Positions 33,963-42,639 of a DNA stretch of 64,000 nucleotides are shown in pieces. A program made the position numbers and the translations under genes. The notes below the pieces were generated by a model. It saw only the letters and a list, made by a program, of their open reading frames with translations. It had not been told where the DNA came from and searched no databases. Position 1 is the first letter of the stretch, and the number at the start of each line of letters is the position of its first letter. The stretch comes from Acetatifactor sp. (GTDB lineage Bacteria > Bacillota > Clostridia > Lachnospirales > Lachnospiraceae), in assembly GCA_016290775.1 (NCBI GenBank), contig JAEEVF010000014.1, positions 1 through 64,000 on the forward strand, read 5' to 3'.

Positions 33963-35372
33963 ATGCAGAAGATAAAAAAACTGATCATCATCATCGTCAT
34001 GGCCGTCGCCCTTGTGGTCTGCCTGCTTTGGACGTACCGCGTGCTCAGCTGGAAGGATACTTCCGGTTCAAGCCTTTCGTCGCTGACGCAGCTTTACAAC
34101 ACGGATAGGGATCTGATGGATGTTGTGTTTGTGGGCTCAAGCCATTGTTATTGCGGCATTTATCCGCCCTATTTTTGGGAAGACGCGGGGATCGCGGCCT
34201 TTGATCTTTCCGTCTCGGGACAGGATCGAAATTCTGCGCTTAGACACCTTCGAGAACTCCTGAAAACGCAGTCGCCAACGATTGTCTTCTTTGACGTCTA
34301 TGGCATCACCTATTCGGAACAATTGGTCATTGCGAATGAATATCGCAACATGCTTTCCATGCGTCTTAATCCTAACTCCGCGGCGCTGGTAACGGAGGCT
34401 GCGACGAAGGACAAATGGCTGGATTACTGGTTCCGCTTCCCCATCATCCACGGGCGATACAAAGAGCTCAAAAAGACAGATTTCGTTTCCTATGCGCCCA
34501 ATCAGTTCGGCAGGGGAGAGGTGGTGAACTTCCGTTGCAACGAATACGGGACGGGAGAGCTCGTTGACCTTGACGTCTTTGAGCCCGCAACGCTTTCTCC
34601 TGAGCAGGAAAAATGGCTGGATGACCTAGTGAAGCTTTCGGAGAAAAAAGGCTTTACGCTTGTTTTCTACAGCGCTCCGTTTTACATTTCCCGCGAGGCG
34701 CAGGATCAAATGGATGCCGTTGCAGTATATGCGGAAGAAGCCGGCATTCCCATGCTGGACTTTAACAGGATGCGAGAGGAGCTCGGATTTGATTTTCATT
34801 ATGACCTGCAGGATCCGGAGCATCTGAATGCAAACGGTGCAAGGAAGATGGCCAATTACTTTGAGGAATGGCTTTCCGAGAACGTCTCTCTTCCCGATCG
34901 TCGCGGTGACGAGCGCTATGCACAGTGGGATCTGGACCTGGAGTGGTATTATCACGTGCTTGCGAAGGATGAACTTGATCATGCGACCGATCCCGTGGAT
35001 TATGCCAGGATCCTTGCGAAGGAAAAGGATTTTAAGGTCATCATCAGCCTGGAGGGCACGGACTATGCAAGCGTTGCCGAGGTGGATTATGTCTCTGTGC
35101 TCGCGGAGTTTGGGATTCCTGGCGATGCCGGCGGCAAGTGGCTTTTTGAGGATGGGAAGCTCACGAAGATCATGGACAACCGATTGGACGCGGAGCCTTG
35201 CTACGTAAGGCTTAATGACACGGAGACCATGCGCATTCAATACCAGGGGGATTACGTTTTCCCTGAGAACATTATGATCGGCAGGCAAAGCTATTCCCAT
35301 AACGGCCGCAGACTGGCCATCATCGTCTATGACGAGCTGCTTGAAAAGGTCGTGCACTGCGCGTATTTTTAA
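33963..35372 (+). CDS. SGNH/DltD-like extracytoplasmic acyltransfer partner
   Basis: The start at 33963 follows GGGGGGCG and gives 469 residues. One N-terminal membrane segment (about 5-27) is followed by VVFVGSSHCYCGIYPPYFWED, where the Ser of GSSH is the probable nucleophile, and a later DPEHLNANGARKMANYF block that supplies Asp and His. This is the SGNH esterase arrangement seen in DltD and AlgJ-like proteins. It works with the preceding MBOAT protein. The C-terminal 130 residues are an extra beta-rich domain I cannot name. Confidence 0.82.
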   Translation: MQKIKKLIIIIVMAVALVVCLLWTYRVLSWKDTSGSSLSSLTQLYNTDRDLMDVVFVGSSHCYCGIYPPYFWEDAGIAAFDLSVSGQDRNSALRHLRELLKTQSPTIVFFDVYGITYSEQLVIANEYRNMLSMRLNPNSAALVTEAATKDKWLDYWFRFPIIHGRYKELKKTDFVSYAPNQFGRGEVVNFRCNEYGTGELVDLDVFEPATLSPEQEKWLDDLVKLSEKKGFTLVFYSAPFYISREAQDQMDAVAVYAEEAGIPMLDFNRMREELGFDFHYDLQDPEHLNANGARKMANYFEEWLSENVSLPDRRGDERYAQWDLDLEWYYHVLAKDELDHATDPVDYARILAKEKDFKVIISLEGTDYASVAEVDYVSVLAEFGIPGDAGGKWLFEDGKLTKIMDNRLDAEPCYVRLNDTETMRIQYQGDYVFPENIMIGRQSYSHNGRRLAIIVYDELLEKVVHCAYF

Positions 35373-35374
35373 TA

Positions 35375-35403
35375 TTGACTTTTCGAACAAAAAGGATGAT
35401 AAT
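35375..35403 (+). promoter_or_regulatory. ilvE promoter
   Basis: TTGACT, 17 bases and GATAAT lie 35 bases before the start at 35439. No T-box or other leader fits in this short gap. Confidence 0.75.
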
Positions 35404-35438
35404 TTAACCAAATCTTTTACAGAAAAGAGGGTTTGACT

Positions 35439-36464
35439 ATGGAAAAGAAAAACATTGACTGGGGCAACATTGGCTTTGGGTACATTCAGACGGATTACCG
35501 TTACGTATCCTATTTCAAGAATGGCGCGTGGGATGACGGCCAGATCACGACGGACGCAAACATCGTCCTGAACGAGTGCGCAGGCGTCCTTCAGTATGCT
35601 CAGACCGTGTTTGAAGGCCTGAAGGCATATACGACAGAGGACGGCCACATCGTCACCTTCCGTCCCGACCTAAACGCAGACAGATTAGAGCAGTCTGCAC
35701 AGAGACTCGAGATGCCCGTATTCCCCAAGGATCGCTTTATTGACGCAGTAAATCAGGTAGTTGCAGCCAACGAGGCATTTGTACCTCCTTACGGCAGCGG
35801 CGCTACCCTGTACATCCGTCCTTATATGTTCGGCAGCAACCCCGTCATCGGCGTTAAGCCCGCTGACGAGTATCAGTTCAGAATTTTGACCACGCCCGTA
35901 GGCCCTTACTTCAAGGGCGGCGCAAAGCCCATCACCATCAAGGTAAGTGACTTTGACCGTGCGGCACCTCACGGCACCGGCCACATCAAGGCTGGCCTGA
36001 ACTATGCAATGAGCCTGCATGCCATTGTTACCGCACACAAGGAAGGCTATGACGAGAACATGTATCTTGATCCCGCAACCCGCACCAAGGTTGAGGAGAC
36101 CGGCGGCGCAAACTTCCTGTTCGTAACGAAGGACGGCAAGGTGGTTACGCCTAAGTCCAACAGCATCCTTCCTTCCATCACCAGAAGATCTTTGGTTTAC
36201 GTTGCGAAGGAATATCTTGGACTCGAAGCAGAAGAGAGAGAGGTTACGCTTGCCGAGGTCGCAGACATGGCAGAGTGCGGCCTTTGCGGTACCGCAGCCG
36301 TGATTTCGCCCGTTGGCAAGATCGTGGACCATGGCAAGGAGATCTGCCTGCCCAGCGGCATGCAGGAGATGGGTCCTGTCACCAAGAAGCTGTATGACAC
36401 CCTGACCGGCATCCAGATGGGCCGCATCGAGGCTCCTAAGGGCTGGATCCACGTGATCAAGTAA
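35439..36464 (+). CDS. ilvE: Branched-chain amino acid aminotransferase
   Basis: The start at 35439 follows AGAGG and gives 341 residues. This class IV PLP aminotransferase shows YAQTVFEGLKAY near residue 50, the PLP lysine in GTGHIKAGLNYA, and EETGGANFLFV followed by SILPSITRRS. It interconverts branched-chain amino acids and their keto acids. The codon use here is strongly biased, typical of a highly expressed gene. Confidence 0.93.
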   Translation: MEKKNIDWGNIGFGYIQTDYRYVSYFKNGAWDDGQITTDANIVLNECAGVLQYAQTVFEGLKAYTTEDGHIVTFRPDLNADRLEQSAQRLEMPVFPKDRFIDAVNQVVAANEAFVPPYGSGATLYIRPYMFGSNPVIGVKPADEYQFRILTTPVGPYFKGGAKPITIKVSDFDRAAPHGTGHIKAGLNYAMSLHAIVTAHKEGYDENMYLDPATRTKVEETGGANFLFVTKDGKVVTPKSNSILPSITRRSLVYVAKEYLGLEAEEREVTLAEVADMAECGLCGTAAVISPVGKIVDHGKEICLPSGMQEMGPVTKKLYDTLTGIQMGRIEAPKGWIHVIK

Positions 36465-36478
36465 ATTAAGAAACGTAC

Positions 36479-37576
36479 ATGAGAAGAAGACGAAGATTAC
36501 TAAGGCGGTTGATCCGCCTGCTGCCGCTGATCTTGGCGGCACTGGTTTTGATCCTGATCCTCGGTCTGATCATCAAGGGCTGCGGGAAAAGCAAAGAAGG
36601 ATCAAAGATGGTCTTCACCAAGGCTCTCACGAAGGATGAGGTTTTCCGGATCGGCGATGAAGTCTGCACGGCGCCGGAGATGCGCGCGTTCCTTGCAACG
36701 ACTCAGAGTGAATATGAACGCGTCTACGGCGTGCAGATCTGGAACACTTCACTTGACGGCGTGACCCTCGAGGAATATGTCAAGGACAAGGTGCTCGAGA
36801 AGGCTGCGCAGATCAAGACCATGTACCTTCTTGCAAAGAGCAAGAACATCACCCTGACGGATCAGGAAAAGGATTTTGTCAAGGCAGCCGCGAAGGACTA
36901 CGTGGGGCAAATGAGCGTCAGCCAAAGAGAGGCGCTGGGCCTTACGGAAGAGATCGCCACGGCAATGTTCCAGGAATATGCCATGGCCAACAAGGTATAT
37001 CTTGCGATCACCGGAGACGTGAATCCCGAGATCAGCGACGATGAGGCGCGGATCGTTACGGTGCAACAGATCCTCATCCGCACAAGCACAAAGGATGCAG
37101 ACGGAAATCGCGTGGAGTACATGACGGCGAGGAAGGACGAAGCCTATGAACAGGCGCTTCGGATCCGTGATGAGGCCGTGGAGGGGAAGAAGAGCTTTGA
37201 GGAGCTGGCTTCCCGCTACAGTGAAGATCCCACGCTGACCTATTCCTTCGGCAAAGGTGAAGCTGATCCCGCGATCGAGGCCGTGGCCTTCAACATGGAG
37301 ACGGGTGAGATCAGCGGCGTCGTTGAGAGTAAAGATGGCTATCACGTGCTCAAGTGCATCAGTACCTTTGACGCGCAGGAAACGCAGTCCAACAAGAAAA
37401 AGATCCTCGAAGAGCGTCGCAATGAAGTCTTTGGGCAGGAATATGACACATTCGTGAATTCCCTTGCCAGGAAGCTGAATGAATCGGCATGGAGTGAAAT
37501 CGGACTGATCCGTGACGGAACGCTTCCCACGGCGGATTTCTTCGACGTCTACGACAAGTTTTTCTCGAAGAATTAA
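36479..37576 (+). CDS. Membrane-anchored parvulin-type peptidyl-prolyl isomerase
   Basis: This 365-residue protein has a very basic N terminus (MRRRRRLLRRLIR), one membrane segment (about 13-33) and then a SurA/PrsA-like layout. A helical chaperone part (about 60-180) is followed by a PPIC rotamase domain (about 183-290), with VQQILIRTS, SFEELASRYSEDP and SKDGYHVLKC. It should help secreted proteins fold at the outer face of the membrane. The Cys in IIKGCGKS after the helix might be a lipobox, but the preceding residues are atypical. The end is followed by the CIRCE/terminator element. Confidence 0.85.
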   Translation: MRRRRRLLRRLIRLLPLILAALVLILILGLIIKGCGKSKEGSKMVFTKALTKDEVFRIGDEVCTAPEMRAFLATTQSEYERVYGVQIWNTSLDGVTLEEYVKDKVLEKAAQIKTMYLLAKSKNITLTDQEKDFVKAAAKDYVGQMSVSQREALGLTEEIATAMFQEYAMANKVYLAITGDVNPEISDDEARIVTVQQILIRTSTKDADGNRVEYMTARKDEAYEQALRIRDEAVEGKKSFEELASRYSEDPTLTYSFGKGEADPAIEAVAFNMETGEISGVVESKDGYHVLKCISTFDAQETQSNKKKILEERRNEVFGQEYDTFVNSLARKLNESAWSEIGLIRDGTLPTADFFDVYDKFFSKN

Positions 37577-37637
37577 GTTTTAATGAAAATTTTAGAAATG
37601 CCGGAAGCCTTATGAAATAAGGCATGGCGACGGATTA

Positions 37638-37664
37638 TTAGCACTCGGCGCGTCTGAGTGCTAA
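37638..37664. promoter_or_regulatory. CIRCE operator (HrcA site) before htpG
   Basis: A perfect CIRCE: TTAGCACTC, nine bases, GAGTGCTAA. HrcA binds this inverted repeat and represses heat-shock genes. The repeat is followed by six T, so it can also work as the terminator of the preceding isomerase gene. It ends 7 bases before the htpG -35 box. Confidence 0.92.
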
Positions 37665-37671
37665 TTTTTTA

Positions 37672-37700
37672 TTGACTTTTAAAATCGAGAGGACTAAACT
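37672..37700 (+). promoter_or_regulatory. htpG promoter
   Basis: TTGACT, a 17-base spacer and TAAACT, directly downstream of the CIRCE element, about 60 bases before the start codon. Confidence 0.65.
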
Positions 37701-37762
37701 AATGTCTAGCGAAGAAATATACGGCGTTTTGGGCCGTAAAAACAGAAAAGAGGTAATGTGAC

Positions 37763-39850
37763 ATGGCAATGAAGCAAGGCAGTCTTTCGATCAACAGTGA
37801 AAACATTTTCCCGATCATCAAAAAATGGCTGTATTCCGATCATGACATTTTCTACCGAGAGCTCGTCTCCAACGGATGCGACGCAGTGACAAAGCTGAAG
37901 AAGCTTGACATGATGGGTGAATACGCACTTCCTGAGGATTACAAGGCCAGGATCGACGTCATCGTGGATCCGGACAAGAAGACGCTCACCTTCAAGGATA
38001 ACGGACTTGGCATGACGGCGGAGGAAGTGGACGAATACATCAACCAGATCGCCTTCTCCGGCGCGACGGATTTCATCGAGAAGTACAAGGACAAGAGCAG
38101 CTCCGACCAGATCATCGGACACTTCGGACTGGGCTTTTATTCCGCATTCATGGTGGCTGACGAGGTGTACATCGACACCTTGTCCTACAAGGAGGGCGCA
38201 AAGCCCGTGCACTGGGAGTGCGATGGCGGCACGCAGTTTAGCATGGAGGAGGGCGACCGTAGTGAGGTCGGCACCACCATCACGTTGTTCCTGAACGAGG
38301 AGTGCCTGGAGTTTTGCAATGAATATAAGGCCCGCGAGGTTTTGAAGAAATATTGTTCCTTCATGCCTACGGAGATCTATCTTTCCAAGGCGGATACCAA
38401 GGAGACGCAGACCGTCAGGGAGAGCGAACTCCTCGCGAGCGATCAGGTGATCGAAGAGATCGCGCCTGAGAAGAAGGAAGGCGAGGACGCTAAGGAAGAA
38501 GAGAAGAAATTCAAGATCAAGAAGCGTCCGGAGCTGATCAATGAGACGCAGCCCCTTTGGACGAAGCATGCAAACGACTGCACCAAGGACGATTATCTTG
38601 AGTTTTACCGCAAGGTCTTCCACGACTACAAGGAGCCCCTCTTCTGGATCCACCTGAACATGGATTATCCCTTTAACCTAAAGGGCATTCTGTATTTCCC
38701 GAAGATCAACATGGAATATGAATCCATCGAGGGCACCATCAAGCTTTACAACAATCAGGTGTTCATCGCGGACAACATCAAGGAGGTCATTCCGGAGTTC
38801 TTGTTGCTCCTTAAGGGCGTGATCGACTGCCCTGACCTGCCGCTGAACGTTTCCCGTTCCGCACTGCAAAATGACGGGTTTGTAAAGAAAATCGCGGAGT
38901 ATATCACCAAGAAGGTTGCGGACAAGCTGGCCGGCATGTGCAAGACCGAGAAGGAAGAATATGACAAGTACTGGGACGACATTGCTCCCTTCATCAAGTA
39001 CGGTTGCCTTAAGGACGACAAGTTCTGCGAGAAGATGAATGATTACATCCTCTTTAAGAACCTTGACGGCAAGTACCTGACCCTGCCGGAATGCCTTGAG
39101 ACCAAGCCCATCGACACCGAAGAGGAAGAGGGCGAAAAGAAGGAAGGCACTGCGACGGACGAAAACGGCGAGAAGGTGGAGGCCGAGATCGTAGAGCCCG
39201 AGAAGGACGAAGAAGGCGAGGAGGCAGACGAGAAGAAGGAAAAGATCGTCTACTACGTGACTGACGAACAGCAGCAGAGCCAGTATATCAGCATGTTCAA
39301 GGCTGCCAAGATGGATGCGGTGATCCTGAATCACACGATCGATCAGCCCTTCATTTCACAGCTCGAGAGCAAGAATGAGGGCGTGAAGTTCCTGCGTATC
39401 GATGCGGACGTGACGGATGCCATGAAGGCAAAGACTTCGAAGAAGGCGGAGAAGGAGCTTGAGGAGCAGTCCGAGAGCCTTGCAAAGCTCTTCCGGAAGG
39501 TTCTGAAAAAGGACAAGTTTGCCGTGAAGGTGGAGAAGCTTAAGAACAAGAAGGTTTCTTCCGTGATCACCCTTTCTGAGGAAAGTCGCAGAATGGCAGA
39601 CATGATGAAGATGTACTCCATGCCCGGGATGTCTATGCCTGGCATGGGCGATGAGGGCGAGACGCTGATCCTCAATGCAAATCATCCTCTTGTACAGTAC
39701 GTGACCGAGCATCAGGACGGCGAGCATGCGGACATGATCTGCGAGCAGCTGTATGACCTCGCAAAGCTTCAACAGGCGCCTCTTAGCGCTGAGCAGATGA
39801 CCAAATTCATTGCCCGCAGCAATGACATCATGCTGCTCCTCACAAAATAA
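37763..39850 (+). CDS. htpG: Hsp90-family chaperone HtpG
   Basis: This 695-residue ATP-dependent chaperone has the N-terminal ATP-binding domain with FYRELVSNGCDAVTK, DNGLGMTAEEV and GHFGLGFYSAFMV, a middle domain with PLNVSRSALQNDGFVKKI, and a C-terminal dimer domain. Two highly charged Glu/Lys-rich insertions (about 225-260 and 455-500) are longer than in E. coli HtpG and recall the linker of eukaryotic Hsp90. CIRCE control is visible upstream, placing it in the HrcA regulon. A strong terminator follows at 39867. Confidence 0.95.
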   Translation: MAMKQGSLSINSENIFPIIKKWLYSDHDIFYRELVSNGCDAVTKLKKLDMMGEYALPEDYKARIDVIVDPDKKTLTFKDNGLGMTAEEVDEYINQIAFSGATDFIEKYKDKSSSDQIIGHFGLGFYSAFMVADEVYIDTLSYKEGAKPVHWECDGGTQFSMEEGDRSEVGTTITLFLNEECLEFCNEYKAREVLKKYCSFMPTEIYLSKADTKETQTVRESELLASDQVIEEIAPEKKEGEDAKEEEKKFKIKKRPELINETQPLWTKHANDCTKDDYLEFYRKVFHDYKEPLFWIHLNMDYPFNLKGILYFPKINMEYESIEGTIKLYNNQVFIADNIKEVIPEFLLLLKGVIDCPDLPLNVSRSALQNDGFVKKIAEYITKKVADKLAGMCKTEKEEYDKYWDDIAPFIKYGCLKDDKFCEKMNDYILFKNLDGKYLTLPECLETKPIDTEEEEGEKKEGTATDENGEKVEAEIVEPEKDEEGEEADEKKEKIVYYVTDEQQQSQYISMFKAAKMDAVILNHTIDQPFISQLESKNEGVKFLRIDADVTDAMKAKTSKKAEKELEEQSESLAKLFRKVLKKDKFAVKVEKLKNKKVSSVITLSEESRRMADMMKMYSMPGMSMPGMGDEGETLILNANHPLVQYVTEHQDGEHADMICEQLYDLAKLQQAPLSAEQMTKFIARSNDIMLLLTK

Positions 39851-39866
39851 AGCATATAAAAAGCAG

Positions 39867-39905
39867 ACAAGGCTTGACGAAAAAGCGTCAGGCCTTGTTT
39901 TTTTT
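39867..39905 (+). terminator. htpG terminator
   Basis: ACAAGGCTTGACG and CGTCAGGCCTTGT form a long stem followed by eight T. Confidence 0.88.
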
Positions 39906-39907
39906 GC

Positions 39908-39936
39908 TTGCCTGATCCGCAAAATAATGGTATGAT
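39908..39936 (+). promoter_or_regulatory. trpS promoter
   Basis: TTGCCT, 17 bases and TATGAT (overlapping TATAAT). The leader to the start codon is about 85 bases and shows no T-box features such as a TGGNACC antiterminator motif. Confidence 0.65.
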
Positions 39937-40026
39937 ATAATGAGTTATGTGGAAGAGTGGGAAAGACTTGCCACAAAAGGAGCCGCAAGCAAAAAGAAAG
40001 CGGCAGGAAAGAGGAAGTTACGACAT

Positions 40027-41121
40027 ATGAGTAAGATTATCTTGACGGGGGACAGACCCACAGGAAGATTGCACATCGGACATTACGCGGGTTCCCTTCG
40101 CAGACGCGTGGAGCTGCAGAATTCGGGAGAATATGACAAGACCTACATCATGATCGCGGACGCACAGGCGCTCACGGACAACATGGACAATCCCGAGAAG
40201 GTGCGCGAGAACATCATCGAGGTGGCGCTGGACTACATGTCCTGCGGACTTGATCCCGAAAAATCCACGCTGTTTATCCAGTCGCAGATCTCCGAACTTT
40301 GCGAACTGACCTTTTATTACATGGACCTTGTGACGGTTTCGAGATTGCAGCGCAATCCCACCGTGAAGAGTGAGATCCAGATGAGAAACTTTGAAGCCAG
40401 CATTCCCGTGGGCTTCTTTACGTATCCGATCAGCCAGGCAGCGGACATTACCGCTTTCAAGGCGACCACCGTTCCCGTGGGCGGCGATCAGCTTCCCATG
40501 ATCGAGCAGTGCCGTGAGATCGTGCACAGATTCAATTCGCAATATGCTCCAGACAAGCCCGTTTTGGTAGAGCCGGAAGCACTGCTTCCCCAGAATGAAG
40601 CCTGCATGAGACTTCCCGGCACCGACGGCAAGGCGAAGATGAGTAAATCCCTTGGCAACTGCATTTACCTTTCCGATCCCGCGGACGAGGTGAGCAAGAA
40701 GATCATGAGCATGTACACCGATCCTTTGCACCTTCAGGTGAGCGATCCCGGACACCTTGAGGGCAACACGGTGTTCACCTATCTGGATGCTTTCTGCAAG
40801 CCGGAGCACTTTGAACGCTACATGCCGGATCATGCGAACCTGGACGAACTCAAGGAGCATTATCAAAGGGGCGGACTTGGCGACGTCAAGGTGAAGCGCT
40901 TCCTCGACAAGATCATGCAGGAGACGCTGGATCCCATCCGCGCGCGTCGTAAGGAGCTTGAGAAGGATATCCCCGCGATCTACGAGATCTTAAAGAAGGG
41001 CAGCGAGGTTGCAAGGCAGGCAGCGGCTCAGACGCTTTCGGACGTAAAGAGTGCCATGAGGATCAACTATTTTGAAGACATGGAAATGATCCGCAGACAG
41101 AGCGAAAAATATAACGCCTAA
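40027..41121 (+). CDS. trpS: Tryptophanyl-tRNA synthetase
   Basis: The ATG at 40027 follows AGAGGAAG and gives 364 residues; an in-frame ATG at 39940 falls in the promoter region. The class I signature [11 protein letters not shown] (HIGH), the [15 protein letters not shown] loop and KMSKS ([15 protein letters not shown]) mark TrpRS, in the branch with HIGHYAGSL seen in many Clostridia. It charges tRNA-Trp. The next gene begins 19 bases later. Confidence 0.92.
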   Translation: MSKIILTGDRPTGRLHIGHYAGSLRRRVELQNSGEYDKTYIMIADAQALTDNMDNPEKVRENIIEVALDYMSCGLDPEKSTLFIQSQISELCELTFYYMDLVTVSRLQRNPTVKSEIQMRNFEASIPVGFFTYPISQAADITAFKATTVPVGGDQLPMIEQCREIVHRFNSQYAPDKPVLVEPEALLPQNEACMRLPGTDGKAKMSKSLGNCIYLSDPADEVSKKIMSMYTDPLHLQVSDPGHLEGNTVFTYLDAFCKPEHFERYMPDHANLDELKEHYQRGGLGDVKVKRFLDKIMQETLDPIRARRKELEKDIPAIYEILKKGSEVARQAAAQTLSDVKSAMRINYFEDMEMIRRQSEKYNA

Positions 41122-41139
41122 ATGGAGAAGGAGGCAGAA

Positions 41140-41940
41140 ATGCCTGATAAAGTAAGAAAAAGAACAGACCACAGAACGGAAATTGATGAAGAGCAGGGAA
41201 GCATTTGGTCCATGCTGATCACGTTTGCAGTCATGGTGCTTTTGACCGTGCTGATCTGCACCGTTGTCTGGAAGGTGACGCACAAGGAGCCCAAGGCGGA
41301 GCTTGGCAACATGCAGGTGAACGTTAATCCCACCATCGTGGAGACGCTGGTCGCGAGCGACGAGCTTGGAAACGGTGAGGAAGAGGGCGTCACTGAAGTT
41401 GAGATCGAGCCTGTCAACGGCGATTCCACCATGTATTTTGAACAGGTGGAAGAGGACGTGACGGCAAAGGACGTAGCCATCATCCGTATCCAGCCCAACA
41501 CGGAAGGTATCGTGACCGTCGCCGGACAGCTTCGCAACGGCCAATACTTAAAGCGTACCGGTATCAACAAGGAGACCGGTTGGTCCCGCGTGATCTTTGA
41601 CGGTAAGGAATGCTTTGCGATCACTTACCTTCTGACCACCGACAAGGAATACAAGACCAAGGCACCTGAGAATCCTGACAACCGCATTGTCACTTCGGAT
41701 GGTTACATTGTGCTGTTTCGCGACTGCGACGATCTCGTGACCGTGTCAACGCAGCAATCCGTCAACCTTCGTACCGAGCCTAGCACGGCGGGGGGCGGCA
41801 ATACCGTAAAAGCACAGTTGAAGGGCGGCATAACGGCAAAGAGAACAGGTTACAGCATCGATGCAGGCTGGTCCCGCGTGGAGTATGACGGACTGGTGCT
41901 TTACGTCGTGACCAACTTTATCAAGGAAGTGTCGGAATAA
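41140..41940 (+). CDS. Membrane-anchored SH3b-repeat protein
   Basis: The ATG at 41140 is chosen because AAGGAGG lies right before it; the in-frame ATG at 41122 has no site. This 266-residue protein has a basic cytoplasmic N terminus, one membrane segment (about 25-48) and two bacterial SH3-like domains outside. The first is around 115-185 (VAGQLRNGQYLKRTG...GWSRV). The second is around 195-264 (VNLRTEPSTAGGGNTVKAQL...GWSRVEYDG). Such domains bind peptidoglycan. It lies in a run of genes with trpS and ridA and likely acts at the cell wall. Confidence 0.8.
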   Translation: MPDKVRKRTDHRTEIDEEQGSIWSMLITFAVMVLLTVLICTVVWKVTHKEPKAELGNMQVNVNPTIVETLVASDELGNGEEEGVTEVEIEPVNGDSTMYFEQVEEDVTAKDVAIIRIQPNTEGIVTVAGQLRNGQYLKRTGINKETGWSRVIFDGKECFAITYLLTTDKEYKTKAPENPDNRIVTSDGYIVLFRDCDDLVTVSTQQSVNLRTEPSTAGGGNTVKAQLKGGITAKRTGYSIDAGWSRVEYDGLVLYVVTNFIKEVSE

Positions 41941-41941
41941 T

Positions 41942-42175
41942 ATGCGAAAGATGGAATTCAAGATGGAGCGTCCCGGTCTTGTTACGGAGGGCCAAAAGGT
42001 CACCGTGACGGAAGGAGTGCTTCCGAGCAATTATTACTATACGATCGATCCGTCTCTTGCCATGTCCCCCAACATCCCTTTCAGGGAGCGTCTTAAGTCC
42101 AAGGAAGGCGTTGTGGAGAGCGTTGAGGAGAGACCAAGAGGATTTTACGTGACAGTGGCTTTTGACGAGCCCTAA
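41942..42175 (+). CDS. Small conserved-looking protein, unknown function
   Basis: A 77-residue protein beginning one base after the preceding stop, with AGGAAG 13-18 bases before the ATG; the Met at codon 4 is another possible start. It ends with a beta-rich half (KEGVVESVEERPRGFYVTVAFDEP) and includes NYYYTIDPSLA. No family is recognised. Coupling to the SH3b gene suggests a related role or simple read-through. Confidence 0.6.
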   Translation: MRKMEFKMERPGLVTEGQKVTVTEGVLPSNYYYTIDPSLAMSPNIPFRERLKSKEGVVESVEERPRGFYVTVAFDEP

Positions 42176-42244
42176 GAAGCGCAGAACGAAAAAAGACGGA
42201 GCTTTGTGACCCGTGAAAAAGAACGTCTCTAGGAGAGTATAAAC

Positions 42245-42619
42245 ATGAAAAAGATTTCGACTGAAAAAGCACCCGCGGCCATTGGCCCTTATTCCCAGGG
42301 AATCATTACCGGCAACCTTTTCTTTGCGTCCGGCCAGATCCCCATTGATCCTGCAAACGGCCAGATCGAAGGCACCACCATCGAGGCACAGGCAGAGCAG
42401 GTGATGAAGAACATTGGCGAACTGCTTTCGGCAGCAGGCACGACCTATCAGAAGGTAGTCAAGACGACCTGCTTTTTGGCAGACATGAATGATTTCGCAG
42501 CGTTTAATGAAGTCTATGCAAAGTACTTTACCGAAAAGCCCGCGCGCAGCTGCGTGGCAGTCAAGGCACTTCCGAAGAACGTGCTTTGCGAGGTTGAGGT
42601 TATTGCGGAAGTAGAATAA
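42245..42619 (+). CDS. ridA: RidA-family enamine/imine deaminase
   Basis: This 124-residue protein has the RidA signature: APAAIGPYSQGI near the start, FFASGQIPIDP, the Arg in PARSCVAVKALPKNV and the final CEVEVIAEVE. It hydrolyses reactive enamines and imines made by PLP enzymes such as IlvA. In this window, aminotransferase and desulfurase genes are possible sources of such intermediates. GGAGAG precedes the start. Confidence 0.93.
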   Translation: MKKISTEKAPAAIGPYSQGIITGNLFFASGQIPIDPANGQIEGTTIEAQAEQVMKNIGELLSAAGTTYQKVVKTTCFLADMNDFAAFNEVYAKYFTEKPARSCVAVKALPKNVLCEVEVIAEVE

Positions 42620-42639
42620 CGTTTGCGAGGAAACTGGAA

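Noticed and set aside
39937..40026. T-box riboswitch before trpS
   Set aside because: The leader is about 85 bases and lacks the antiterminator motif and specifier stem.
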